Source: Fomitopsis serialis (Eukaryota; Basidiomycota; Agaricomycetes; Polyporales; Fomitopsidaceae). From it: a stretch of DNA of 45,728 bases. The DNA is taken from the NCBI RefSeq assembly GCF_022376445.1, contig NW_025955282.1, positions 1 through 45,728 of the forward strand. The letters are read 5' to 3'. This document shows positions 11,619-23,223 of this stretch, in pieces (the stretch's first letter is position 1; the number at the start of each line of letters is the position of its first letter). Made by a program: the position numbers and the translations under genes. The notes under the pieces were generated by a model. That model did no database searches and was not told the DNA's origin. It saw only the letters and a program-made list of their open reading frames with translations.

Positions 11619-13155
11619 AGCGGTCGACGGCACAGGGGGGAAGGGGTACTCAGTGCTGGAGGCATGGTCAGCGCCAGGCAGTGTGAGGTAGATATGTGGT
11701 TAATAGACGCACCGGCCTTCGTCCTCGATTAAAGGGAACATGGCAGGCGCGGTCTGCTCATAAACGGTCAGTTGACATACGCGAAGTGAATAATGAGAAG
11801 GTGCATTGGGTACGGTACACACGCGCTGCCGTCATGGCCACGTCGTATACGTAGGGAGCGCTCTGGAGGTAGAGCTCGCTGCCCGTAGATATTGCCCCGG
11901 CCGCTTCCGCAGTCCCGCGATCATACACCAACGACGTGCTGCAAAGGCGTGTTACGATGTAGCGCTATTGAGCCTTATCCATGCGAGGACAACACGTGTT
12001 GATAGATCGCCGGCGATTGTAAACGCGCAAAGGGCTGAGATGAAGGCTCTATATTGCAATGCCGTGAGGAGGACTGGAGGAAGGGTGGATGAGCACGTCG
12101 AGGCCCCCAGAAGAAGTGCGAAGTGGGGACTCGTGGTGCTGCACCCTCCGCTCTCGAGAGGTTCAGGTCTCCGCCTAATGGCCGAAGTGGTTATATTGAT
12201 TGGCGTCATACCGCCGATCTGTGACACCCTCGGAATAGCATAACGTCTCGGCATGAGCGAATCGGAGGGTGAAGAGTTGGTTAAACTTTGCGGATGAGAG
12301 CATCTGACCCCGATGCGCTCATGAGAACGCGATCGAGTCCATGGGAGCGGACCAAAAAGCAAAGTGCATGGCCTGTGCATGGCAAGAAGTCCTAGTCATT
12401 CGTCACTCACTAACATAGCGATAACGTTCAGATATGATTATCAACACAGCTAGGCCTCTTCTGCCGTTGAGTGCATGAGCGCTTGAGCCTCGAGGTAGCA
12501 GGGGCAGTAACCTTGTACTCACAGTGAGACCCCGGCCGTGCTCAGCAGAGCTCTGCAGGCTTGAGAATATATAGGGAACGTGAAGTGGCCGATGGCGAAA
12601 GCAGTGGTTGCAAGACGAGTTCCGAGTCACTGCACTTCGCTCTAGCGCAACACTTCTCGCGCAGCTCGGGACAAGGGAGACCTGCATTCACCAAAAACAG
12701 AAAAACAATAGCAGTCCCTGTTCTTAGCTAGAGATATACGCACGTTGTTGTCCAGACGTCCAAGCAGGACCTGTTGGTTCCGGAGACTCCAAAAGCTAGC
12801 AGCGGACACTAGTCGGCGTCGCCTTGACTTCAATCCACTCGCCTGTCCGCCGCGCGTTCAGTCACGACGACCGGTGTTGAGGGCTCCTCAAGTATCAGTC
12901 GAGATGCTAGAGTGCATCGGTCGCAAAGATGATGAACCACATTACAGCGAAATGCTGGATGAAACCAGCGTTGTTGCGGTCGTCTACAAAAACGGTGAAC
13001 GGCGTCTCGTACTACCCGACCACGCAGCGACCACGTGCACAGCATACCCCCTCGTTCAACCAGAGAATTACTGTACTATGTACGACTTCCTTACACTTTG
13101 AAGTAGAAGTATTTGCTGTGAAGTAATATCACCGAGATAACTTACTACTAGATCT
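11619..13155. other. Intergenic region between the coiled-coil gene and AAA copy B
   Basis: Should hold the promoter of the coiled-coil gene (right of 11618) and the 3' flank of copy B (left of 13156). Two open frames on + (11806-12243 and 12745-13101) were considered. Neither shows a family motif, splice structure or signal peptide, and both are overlapped by frames on the other strand. I see no RNA gene or repeat. Confidence 0.4.
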
Positions 13156-15639
13156 TTACATGCCATATTTCTCAGATAGAGCCGTGAACTCGTTCTCGAA
13201 CTCAATCATCGTGTCAAGAGTCTCTGCAAGATGCTTGTATCCCAGCTTCTCTCCACGGCTCTTAGCCAGCGAGGTAGCCGTTCTGGTAGCATTCTTGATT
13301 TGACGTCCGTTTACCTCTCGGCCGACGAGGTTGTCTATCTCGTCGGAGGTGAGGTCATCGACCTTGACCTTCTGAAGGAAAGCCTGCCAGATCTTGAGCT
13401 TCGCTTCTTTGCTCAGTTCCTGGAAGCGGAGAGCGACGTGGATACGGGACAGGAAGGCAGGATCGAAGGCCTTGACTCTATTCGTGGTGAGGAATAGGAT
13501 GCCACGGTAGTACTCGACGTGTCGCAAACTAACGCAAGGACGAATCAGAAAAGCGCCTCTGAAGGATGAGAGGTGGCATACAACACTGCGACCATGGCGT
13601 TGCGCATCAGGTCATGCATAGAGCGCTGTTCTAGGAACACGTCGGCCTGCATTCGAGATGTTAGGTCGGCCAGCACGTCGAGTCAATAAACTCACTTCGT
13701 CTATGAGAACGATGGCCCTCCAGCGTGCGGCGATGCTGAAAACGCGCTTCAGCGTAGCATCAACGGTGTTCGCGTCGGCCCCAAGGTCACCACCCCCGAT
13801 CATGTACAGCGGTCGCTTGAGATGTTCGCTAGTCGCCTCTGCTGACAGAGTCTTTCCGACTCCGGGAGGGCCGAAGAGGTTGATGACGAGACCTTGTCCC
13901 TTCCCCTGGACGAAGTCGTCGAAATCGAGATTAGAGTTGTGTGCCTCCACGAGGGATCGCAAGAGGTCTCTCCGATTGCCTGGGAGTACGAGGTTCGTGA
14001 ACGGCTCGTCAGACCATGCGATAGGGCGGACCTTCTCGACATTGAACTCGACTAGTAGATGAAATAGGTCAGTACCCAGTGGGAAATGCGGATGTCAGTG
14101 AAACGTACGCCACATCTTGTCGGACAGACTGAAGCCGTACAACACAGGTGATGCCAGGATGAGCTCGTCGTCTGGCAATCCAACTGATTGACTCTCCGTT
14201 TTAACACGCAGAGTTTCGGCCTTGACGCCTGGCTCCCCACGACGACGTCGGTTAGGTCGAGAGCGTTGCCTGGGTTGCGATGCCTGCACAGCAGCAGGCT
14301 GAGACATCGCATAGTTTGCGTTGTTCTGCTTGAATGCGCCTGCGAAGTCTCAGTAAAGTTGCAGCAGAAATTGCAACAACATTACCTCTGTCGATGATGG
14401 TCCTTGAATCGGTCTTGTTTGTACGGAAGTAAGTAACCGCGATTCCCTTCAACGTGACACGACTCACCTGGTATTTGATGTACACTCTTCCACATTGGGT
14501 TTCGACCCCGATGACGGCAGTCCCTTGGTAGTGCATATGATGTACACCGCTCAGCTTCATCCACTTGCGTGCCCGAGCGAGGAGAGCCTCTTTCAGACGC
14601 GCTTCGTTGCTATGATAGGACATCGGGTATGCGGAAAGCGTGTTGATCTTGACGACCCCTCGGAAATGTGGGATCTGAATGCTGCGGAGGACCCTACCGA
14701 ACTTCGTCGTAGCCCCAGCTGGCGCCGACACATTGTCTGTGTTGTTGTCCTGCGGATCGTCAATAACATCGAGGCCCTCGCCGTTCAGCGTGTACGACGT
14801 CGTGCCTTTTGCGAAGCTCTTGAGCTGCAGGACGCAAGGTTCGCCTGTCGAAGGATCCGTGGTGACCAGCAGTGTCCCAGGGATCAGGATGGCGTAGAGC
14901 AGGTCCGACGAGATCTCTGCATGTGCGAGGAGGTTAGAGATTTGGGAGATGGTGGCCTGAAAATCTGTCCGCAAGTAGTCCAAGAGGACTTCGAGGCTCC
15001 GGAGGACGTTGTCCTCGTCACTCGAACGGTCTGTGCTCTTCTTCAGATCTGATTGGTATTCCACGAAGCGCGGGTAAGCGGAGACCAACAGGTCTATAGA
15101 GAGCTGCCCGAGCTCGTTAGAACAGTTCGATCGAGTCCGTGAAATGAGGGGCTACCTCAAGAGGATCAACTGTCCAAGAGAGCCCGGGAATGTCGCCGAT
15201 GACATCTTGGCATGCCGTTCGCAGGTATGGGCTCTTAATCGTTAGTGCAACCGTCGGCTCCACGCCTGGTGGGGAGTCCTCCGGAGGAATGTTGCGCACA
15301 ACCACGAAGCAAAACGACTGCCAGACGTCGGAGCCGTCCGATGTCTTGCCGCCGGTCAAGACCTGCGAGGCAGACTTGACCTTGGTATCTTTGTACGTCC
15401 ATGCGCGCGTTTGCATATTGAAGACATGGTCTACTCGCTTCACTCGCAGACTGGGCGAAGACACAAACAATGCCGGTGAGACTTGTGGTACGGGGGTACT
15501 TCTAGTAAGAGACGCACCTAGAGCTGGCGTCTGCACACAGCTTGGCATCCTCACCGCGTCCCCTCTTGTCCTGGAACAACCTCCATCGCCGTTCTTTCCT
15601 TTCTGTCCCCTCTTTTTCGATGCTCCCGTTCATCGCCAT
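13156..15639 (-). CDS. AAA ATPase with DUF7025-like N-terminal half, copy B (intact)
   Basis: Eight exons: 15518-15639, 15156-15450, 14468-15103, 14386-14413, 14109-14339, 13696-14051, 13582-13646, 13156-13528; total 2106 nt, 701 residues, every phase consistent. Order: short basic N terminus (in-frame ATGs at 15639 and 15633), the SLRVKRVDHVF segment, a DUF7025-like region (about 200-340, including PGTLLVTTD and RGVVKINTL), an Arg-rich linker (RPNRRRRGE), then the AAA module from about 438. Walker A GPPGVGKT is 498-505, Walker B IVLIDE 551-556, sensor-1 Asn about 594 (FLTTN), likely arginine finger about 606 (SRI), then a helical lid ending about 695. All catalytic residues are present, so it should hydrolyse ATP, probably as an oligomeric ring. 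Substrate and location are unknown. Sister copies are C, D and E; F is closer in exon lengths. Confidence 0.9.
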
Positions 15640-16639
15640 TGTTGTCGATAGCTTGTGTTCCCAGTTCGTTCTCGCCCCGACTTGGCGACTGCTGGGGGAC
15701 CAGGTATTATGGGAGGCTGAACCTCCTACACGTCTTCAGGAATAGTCCCTATATACCGCATCGCGACCACCGGAACCGCTTTGACTCAACTGCCACATCC
15801 ATGGAGATACATATCACTGGAACGTACAGCCACTTGCTCGCTCTTCGCAATCGTGAACCTAATACGGCGTGAGATACCATGACAGGCACCGAGGCCTTCA
15901 AGTGACTCGGAGATCCAGAAATGATACTGACAATGAGGCAGCTGTCCATGCCAGCGTTGGCATTCGAGGGAAAGGCATATCGCGCAGCTCACGGTACCGG
16001 TGTATCAGGCAGGGGTGCTCTCCCAACTAGGAAGGTGTTCTGCCGCAATCCAGTGAGATGATACGCTTCCCTGCCAAATACAGGTAGTGCTTACCGCCTT
16101 CATCTCGTCGGTACAAGTGACCTTCATGCGGGTCCTCCTGATCATGCTCAGCCAGTGACACACGCCTTATCACATATGTGCTGCAGCTGAGCACTCATCG
16201 GGGCTAGGCGTGCTGCGTAACCAGTGTGATCCGGCCGCAGCGCTTGGCGGCGGAACGACTCAGAGCGGTACACGACAATGATGAGTAGAACACATGGGGG
16301 TAACGATATGGCACTCACGGCTCGCTTGTGCGACGATTGTGGTCCTGTGATGAATTCTGGTGTCTCGTTGAGAGTACTTGCCACGTTCTGGTGCGTAGAA
16401 TCAGTTAAATATCGTGGCGCTGCAAGTTCCGGCTGATACATGGTAGGCAATGGGCTGAAGAGGCCCAGATCAGGGCACCAAAGGAAGCAGAGGCTATACC
16501 GACGTAAAGACACGCAGACACCTTCGAGTTTAGATATTGACATGATGCGGCGACACTAGGGTTACATATGCCTGCGGCATGCGAGGTAAGTCACAGTATG
16601 TTGCCGCGGAACTTGTGAAAGCGAGCTCACCTGAACCGT
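15640..16639. other. Upstream region of AAA copy B, with a short match to the 5' blocks of C, D and E
   Basis: No intact gene. CTATATACC at 15749-15757 (GGTATATAG in the sense of copy B) lies about 110 nt before the ATG and is a candidate TATA box. Around 16060-16095, read on -, the stretch ACCTGTATTTGGCAGGGAAGC resembles the 5' block of copy E (near 38274-38298) and copy C. This hints that copy B also once had the same neighbour. A frame at 16148-16543 (-) is open but unrecognised. Confidence 0.4.
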
Positions 16640-17991
16640 TCACCATTGGATCTCCGTCTGCGGTTCCCTGTCCACACAGACACTCAATTCCCAATCGCTG
16701 ACGCGCTTCGCCCATCGATACATCTTCAGCCCACCATACCTTCCCCGCGGGCCACGCATCTCCCTCTCCATCTCGTCAAACAACCCCGGATTCTTGCCCT
16801 TCACAAAGTACACCATGATGGAGCCCTGCCTGTCGTAGATCCCGAGATGATCTCGCGTCATCGCCTCTATCAGGATCTTCACGAGGAAGAGGTGGTCACC
16901 GTGTGTGTTTGATGGGGCGACATTTGGGTCCTCGGGCATGGCATTAGGGCGCATATCGCTCGCCTGGGAGAACCTATTGATCCTGGTCGCAAACATGCCT
17001 TCCCTGCCGGGCAACACGGTCAAGAAGGGAAGAGTACGCCAAGTTCCACCTTTGAGGGTTCGACAGGCATGTTTGTGGTCAGGCCAGTCCGCCTTCTGGC
17101 AATCTAAACGTAGCATCAGCAAGATGTGCGCGCACACGTTCCACGGTCACGCACCTGCTCCGCAGTAGGACACAGATTGGCATTGCCTACAACGGCTCGC
17201 TGTCTTGCGCCCGCAAAGAACACAGCCTGTGTCCTTGTTAAGCTTTCCTATGTCCTCGTAGCCGAGCGGACCGAACGGGAGGAGGAAGGAGACATGGAAC
17301 TTCTGCTCCGTGGACTCCCTCTGTGGCGCATATGTGGGAGGCAGCAGTTTCTTGTTGATGGACAGCAGCTTGAGCAGGAGCTTCTGTCCGAGAGGCGTCG
17401 CATTGATGATGCCCGTGGGGCCAGGGGTAGGGTATATTGGCTTGCATCTGGTGGACCCATTTCATGGCGGTCGCTCGCGCGTTAGATTGATACATCAAGA
17501 CGACGACCGGCGTGTCCTCGTTGAGCCTCAGCACGGACAACAACTGAAGCCAATCAATGTCGTGATCAGTCAAGCTTGAAATATCGTGTAGCCGAGCGAC
17601 TCACCCTGACTGAGATGGCACACTGTTCCGCATGGTCCTGCACCAACAACCAGCTATATCCGTTGTCCCAACATTTCGCAATCGCCATAAGGGTCTGTCG
17701 AGCATCGTGCATCGGGTTTGTGTACACATCCATTTCCATGCCTTGAGAGGTTTGGTATGCTTCGAGGAAGTTAGTCCTCGTTACACTCTCATACACTGAG
17801 CCCGACCACGCGGGTAGCACAGTTGGATTGAGTGGAGGATTTCTTAGCACCTTTGATACATATTGTGCGCAGTTCAATGCTAGTCTGAGCCGCCTCTGCA
17901 GAGCGTCATCCGGCATCCTTGTGTCGGGAGGCAGCTGGACACCCATAGAGGCCAAGACGACCAATGTCTCTTGGTGGGTTAAAGGATCCAT
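16640..17991 (-). pseudogene. MYND zinc-finger protein M1 (one frameshift)
   Basis: Paralogue of M2, with the same three exons: 17605-17991 (387 nt, same as M2), 17155-17543, 16640-17103. The start reads MDPLTHQETLVVLASMGVQL. The MYND finger is complete: CVLC, RCRQC and YCG at the end of exon 2, then DCQKADWPDHKHAC in exon 3. Exon 2 is 389 nt where phase requires 388: a C run of four (17424-17427, GGGG on +) has one base too many compared with the frame that gives NATPLGQK and the finger. As it stands, translation leaves frame about 60 residues before the finger. All splice sites are intact, so this is either a very recent pseudogene or a one-base sequence error. MYND fingers bind proline-rich partner peptides; the rest of the protein is of unknown function. 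Confidence 0.78.
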
Positions 17992-18204
17992 GTTGAGCGA
18001 GAATATAGGTAACGGAAATTCTTGGTGGTGGTGGTGGAAGCCAGAATGCGCATGGAACAGTCACAGTACAGGAACTCGAATAGGATATGATATTCATGCT
18101 CGTCACGTCACGGTCCAACTCCAAAGGAAAGTGGAAGGAGGCAAGGCCGCTGAGCCTTCATTAGTTCCACAGGTAATAAGTTTCAAGCTTCCAGACCAGA
18201 GCAA

Positions 18205-18652
18205 CGGAGAGCAGAACCGTCGAGGATGGAGTCAAAGAAGTACGAGTTCCGAGTGCCATCGAGCTTAGCCGCGACCCGGTTTCGACGCGGTCACGGTACC
18301 GTGCCCGGTGCCACCCGGCGTCAACGCGTCAACGCGAAACCGTCCGCAAACTCGCAACGGCTAAGTACGTTGATTCTTGGAAAGTTAACGCGTTATAACT
18401 TACGGCCGGCCCAAACACACTGGCGGCGGCAGGTTCAAATCGTCGAACCTATGATAATTTGGCCTCCGATTCGATTCCTTCGGCTGTCCGTCCAACTCTG
18501 GTCTGAACGTTGACGCATGCTCTGGGAACCGGCGGATTCAAGAATGAGATTTATCAAAATGAAAATATCATGTACTGCGCTGTTGTCTCACACACCATAC
18601 TAGAGCACGACAGTGAGCCATCTATGTACCGCGTACAACCACACTACGGTTG
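18205..18652 (-). repeat. 3' block of segmental repeat C
   Basis: Shares sequence with the 3' flanks of copy D (22640-23223) and copy E (41300-41850). Matches include GTCGAGGATGGAGTCAA near 18218, CGCGGTCACGGTACCGTG near 18287-18303, GGCGTCAACGCGTC, and GACGCATGCTCT near 18512. The palindrome is damaged here: only CACGGTACCGTG (18292-18303) is perfect. Homology ends on the left near 18205, where unrelated sequence upstream of M1 begins, so this is one edge of the repeat unit. No gene is seen between M1 and copy C. Confidence 0.7.
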
Positions 18653-21163
18653 TCACAGGCCAACGCGGGATATGGCATTGAACTCCCTCTCGAAGTCTTC
18701 CATCGCATCTAGGGTTTCAGCGAGATGATTGTACCCCAGCGTCTCTCCACGGCTCCTGGCCAGCGAGGTGGCCGTCCTGGTAGCGTTCTTGATCTGGCGC
18801 CCATTGACCTCTCGACTGACGAGATCGGCTAGCTGCTCTGCGGTGAGGCCGTCCACATTGACTTTATGAAGGAAAGCCTGCCAAATCTTGAGTTTCGCTT
18901 CCTTGCTCAGTTCCCGGTAATGCAGGGCAACGTGGATACGAGAGAGGAAGGCTGGATCGAACGCCGTCACCCTGTTTGTGGTGAGGAAAAGGATCCCGCG
19001 GTAATATTCGACATGCCGCAAACTAGCAGAACCACGAGTCAGAAGGATCGCCGCTCAAATGCGATAAGGACACGTACAAGACCGCGACCATGGCATTACG
19101 CAACAAGTCATGCATAGAGCGCTGTTCTAGGAATACGTCTGCCTACAGCGCCGGCGTTAGTACAGCTAGCACTGGCAGCAGACAAGTAGACGAAGATACC
19201 TCGTCTATGAGGACAATCGCCCCCCAGCGCGTAGCTATACTGAAGACGCGCTTGAGAGCAGTATCGACAGCGTTGGCGTCGGTACCAAGGTCCCCGCCCC
19301 CGATCATGTAAAGCGGTCTCTTTAGGTGCTCGCTGGTTGCCTCCGCAGACAGAGTCTTTCCAACTCCCGGAGGACCGAAGAGATTGATGACGAGGCACTG
19401 GCCCTTCCCTTGTACGAAGTCGTCGAAATTGATGTTGGAGTTGTGCGCCTCTATGAGGGATCGCAGGAGCTCCCTGCGATTGCCCGGGAGTACAAGGTTC
19501 GTGAAGGGCTCATCGGACCATACGATGGGGTGGATTTTCTCGACGTTGAACTCGACTGGTACACGAGTGGTGAGCGGATGCATGAGCCTAAATGCTAGGT
19601 ACTCACGCCATAGCTTGTCGGAAAGGCTGAACCCGTACAGCACGGGTGAAGCGAGAATGAGATCGTTGTCTGGCAGTTGCCAACTGAAATACTGCGGGAT
19701 AGTTGTCTCCCCAGCATCGGACGCCGCGTCCGGGTCGCGTGTCAGGGTGTATGCTCGTCTGATGTCTGAGTCCGGAATGGTTACTTCTGCTTGAATGACT
19801 CTGAACTCTGTCTGATCAACTTCCTCAGGCATGTCGTAGTTCGGATTATGGTGTCTGAACGTAGCTGCATCGTCGTCAGATCAAGACTCTGACAGCGACA
19901 GGTACGATCTCATCACCTCCGTCGATCATCATCCTGGAATCAATCTCGTCGCACAACGTCAGTGGATACAGCCTGCTCTGTGACTCTGCGCGACTCACCT
20001 CGTATTTCTTGCGATTATAGACAGCAATTCCTTGATACCGCACATGCTGCACTCCGTACAAGTCGATCCACTTGCGCGCCCGAGCAAGGAGTGCCGCCCT
20101 CAGACCCCCCTCATTGCTGTGATACTCGATTGGGTACGCAGGCAACGTATTGATCTTCACTATCCCCTTGAAACGCGGGATGCACCGAGTGTGCTCGACC
20201 CTGCAGAATCGCTTCGCGGGTAGAGCATGCGCCAGATCAGAGTCAGCGACGTCGTCCAGCTCAACGTCCATGACATCGATGCCCTCGCAGTTCAGGACGT
20301 ATCCTTGAGCTCCCTTGTCGAACTGCTTGAGCTGTAGAGCGCGGGGCTCTCCCGTCGCCGCATCCGTGCTGACGAGCAGCGTGCCGGGAAGTAGAATGGC
20401 GTGGAACAGATCCCAAGTTATCTCCTCGTGTGCGAGCAGGCCGGCGATCTGAGAGATGATGACTCCGTGGTCTTCGCGCAAGTAGTTGATGAGGACCTCG
20501 AGGCTGGCGAGCACCTTGCCGTCATCGCTCGAGCGGCCCGCTCTGCCTTCAAATCCTTGGCGGTACTTTACGAGCTTGGGGAATGCTTGGATCAACAGAT
20601 CGACTGGAAGCTGCGATCAAAAACGGGTTAGGGGCTGCAGTGCAGTATGATAGTAGAGCAACACGTACCTCGAGAGGGTCGGCCGTCCACGAGATGCCCT
20701 CGATCTCACCAATGACGTCCTGACAAGCTGCTCTCAAGTACGGACTCTTGATTGTTACTGCGACGGTCGGCTCTTCTCCTGCACATGTGGGCATCCGGCG
20801 CACTACCACGAAACAGAAGGACTGCCAGACGTCGGAGCCATTCGACGTCTTTCCACCATGCAACACATGCGGGGTATCCTGGAGCTTCGTATCCTCGTAT
20901 GACCACATGCATGAATGCCTGTGATAGACGTGATCGACCCGCTTGACCTGCAGACTGTACGTAGGTGTGAGCCTGAGTAAACGACACGTTTTATTCGCTT
21001 ACACCTAACACGGAGCGAGGACTCACCTAGGAGAGCTGATGTATACGCATGGTTCCGCTTCTACAGGTGCAGGCATGCGTGCAAAATCGGAGTATAGACT
21101 CCCCAACCACGACCATTGCGCATCTCCTTTCTCCGCCCCCTCGTTCCATGTATACTCTGTCAT
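18653..21163 (-). CDS. AAA ATPase with DUF7025-like N-terminal half, copy C (intact)
   Basis: Eight exons: 21027-21163, 20669-20972, 19999-20610, 19917-19944, 19607-19864, 19200-19555, 19078-19142, 18653-19022; 2130 nt, 709 residues, phases all consistent. The first exon (MTEYTWNEGAEKG.., with QWSWLGSLYSDFA) defines the C/D/E group. Then come the LQVKRVDHVY segment, the DUF7025-like region with PGTLLVSTD and KGIVKINTLPAYP, an acidic/polar linker (residues about 365-420), Walker A GPPGVGKT at 507-514, Walker B ending at Glu565, FLTTNRV and FLSRI. All ATPase residues are present. The 51-nt intron 19556-19606 between the linker and the AAA module has a length divisible by three and no stop, so retention would give 17 extra residues. 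Copy E is a near twin in opposite orientation, copy D a decayed relative. Confidence 0.9.
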
Positions 21164-21318
21164 TGTCGCAGAGACGATGGCCCACCTCCGTAGCGATATA
21201 GGTCTGCCCCTAAAGTGTTGCGTCTCGGAGAGCGCAACGACCACCAGTTGAGATCGTATCACAGCGAGGGGCGTGTCCTGCGGAAAAGAACTAGAATGAT
21301 GTCCACGAAGACCGGCTG

Positions 21319-21326
21319 TATATAAA
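21319..21326 (-). promoter_or_regulatory. TATA-like box of copy C
   Basis: TTTATATA in the sense of copy C, 156 nt before its ATG. Copies D and E have TTTATAAA at nearly the same distance (160 and 161 nt), preceded in all three by a GTGCG or GTAGTGCG context. Conserved position in three copies supports it as a core promoter element; no expression evidence is available. Confidence 0.6.
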
Positions 21327-22630
21327 CGCACTCCGACTAACGGAGCATGAGCCAACCCCAAATATCGCGACCAGTGGTGCAGCTGCCGCCGAGCCGCACT
21401 TATATGTGCGCTCTTCACACCATCAAACCCTACATTGTCCAAACCCTACATTGTCGAGGGCGGCACTACAACAGCGGGTTCCTTCAGATAAACCTGCATG
21501 CCGATAGGCATTGTCAACAAACGGACCACGGATAAAGTCTATGACTTACTCTAAGAGCTCCTAAGTATTCTTCGAAACGGTCACATTTTTCAAGGCGGTT
21601 TGGCCCTCGGAGTGATTCCCCCAAAACCTACTTATATGACTTGCTTCCCTGCAAATACATGTAATATCGCCTCATCATTCTCGATGCCTCGAGGATCAGA
21701 CTGGTATGGCTTTCAATTGGGCTTCGCTGGCGTCATTGGTACGCATGTCCCATCCACACATTGAATCAAGGCAACGTATATACTAGAACCATATTGTAAT
21801 TTGAAATCGATGTGCTGCGAGAGCGTAAACAGTAAGCATAATTACTGCGCGAAGGAAGAGGGACAGCTGGTACTGCGGGACCCACCTCAGAAATCTTGCG
21901 TATGTCACCGACTCGACAACCCCGAATGCTCACTCTATGAAGTTTAGACTATCGCAGATCACGACATCTGTGCACACCATTGCTGTTAATAAGCAGGAAA
22001 GAGGCGTTCACGACATACGTTGGGATCCGACTGGCGACTCGGAGTGCAGCTAGTGGGTAGTCAGGCCGCATATATGCAGTCGATTCCTGTGAAAAATCCA
22101 AAATGCGCACAGCCTGATGCGCCGAGATCCGTGTTCGCCATTGAGGGATCAGCAGAAATTTGTGACCCGTCTGGTAGTCCGAGCGCGAGGATGGAGGGGT
22201 GTATGCGCATATAGGGTACGTACTCCTGCGTACTATGACACCGATGGGCACTGTGAGCAACGAGTCGTTTTCCGCATGCAGAGACAACCAAGTGGAGAAT
22301 CATTCCTGAACTGCTCGTCGCCGAGAGCATGGGACACAGTGCATGGGGTGTTCCGCAGGCACATAAGTCTCCAAACCACGTCGAACCGATTGGACCACGT
22401 CGTTTGACGGTGGGAAGGCGAAATGGCCCTGGCAGAAGATCGCCTACTCGTCGATGGGGATTGGACAAGCTTCAGGTGACACCAAGTATCATTGACTCAT
22501 TCGGACCTTCGACTCGGATCCGCACTTGATTTGGTCCCTGTGAGGATGTTCCTTCGCCAACATTGTCTCTGACCCGGTGGCGACGGTGCGCTTGGTCATG
22601 GGAGTCTGCGCGAGTGACTGTATGTAGGAC
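21327..22630 (-). repeat. 5' block of segmental repeat C: decayed unidentified gene upstream of copy C
   Basis: Collinear with the E block (36990-38584) and partly with the D block (25890-27060), read in the same direction as the AAA gene. Stretches keep amino-acid similarity between copies, for example TKRTVATGSETMLAKEHPHRD-like (near 22590-22530), STWFGDLCACGTPHALCPML (near 22390-22330), GIENDEAIL (near 21690) and FDGVKSAHISAARRQLHHW (near 21430-21370). They lie in different frames and are cut by stops, so no full protein can be read. A 17-nt direct tandem repeat (AAACCCTACATTGTC plus two bases) occurs near 21425-21457, single in D and E. I do not recognise the original gene. Confidence 0.6.
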
Positions 22631-22639
22631 ATATCAACG

Positions 22640-23223
22640 ACCAGAGCGGGGAACACATGCTCACGTCGCCCAGCTCCCAGTCAAATAAGCCGACGCCACC
22701 TAGCAATTCAGATATGCGACAACGAGCTCTCAGTTGAACCGCCATAAGTTCCACTATCGGGAAAAGCAGACTGACGTGACGCAGAATTACCGTCGAGGAT
22801 GGAGTCAAGGAAGACGAACTCTCGAACCTGATAGGCGCGCCCCGATCGACGTAGACGCGGTCACGGTACCGTGACCGCCGCCACCTGGCGTCAACGCGTC
22901 GACCGCGACACGGAGACTGTCCGGACTCCGTGGTGAGCCGTACTGCCAGCATAGTGCTAAGTCCTTGTATTGTAGCGCGTCATAATCCACGGTCAACCCG
23001 AGAACATAGACGACGACAGCGTTATATTGTCGAACACATGATCCTTTCGCGTTGAGCATCCCACTCAGGTCTGAGATCTGAACATTGACGCATGCTCTCG
23101 GAACCGGCAGATTCGAGGATAAGATTCATCAACAATCAGGTGCGAGACTATTGTCGCTTGCACCATACTAGAGCACGACAGAGCCAGTGGCAATTCATGT
23201 ACCGTACAACCATCCCACAGTTC
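22640..23223 (-). repeat. 3' block of segmental repeat D
   Basis: Aligns with the reverse complement of 41300-41850 (copy E) almost end to end and with 18205-18652 (copy C). Matches include GTCGAGGATGGAGTCAAGGAAGA near 22794, GACGCGTTGACGCC in the reverse sense, GCGTCATAATCCACGG, and GACGCATGCTCTCGGAACCGG near 23087. It directly adjoins the end of the C 5' block at about 22630, so C and D are head-to-tail tandem units with the junction here. A small open frame with A-V-V-V-Y-V-L-G-L near 23000 is shared with E but is broken there. Confidence 0.7.
22857..22878. repeat. 22-nt perfect palindrome in the D 3' block
   Basis: A perfect inverted repeat without spacer, with core GGTCACGGTACCGTGACC. 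The same 18-nt core is perfect at 41644-41661 (E) and has one mismatch in C (18286-18303). Conservation at this spot in three diverged copies suggests either a binding site or simply a frozen repeat feature. It could also mark a duplication breakpoint. Confidence 0.75.

Noticed and set aside
11619..11633. Earlier start of the coiled-coil gene at a GTG
   Set aside because: GTG is not a usual nuclear start in fungi; ATG 11618 is the first in-frame Met after the upstream TAA.
12745..13101. Open frame on + of 118 codons
   Set aside because: No recognisable domain and no splice-supported extension; the opposite strand has an equally open frame.
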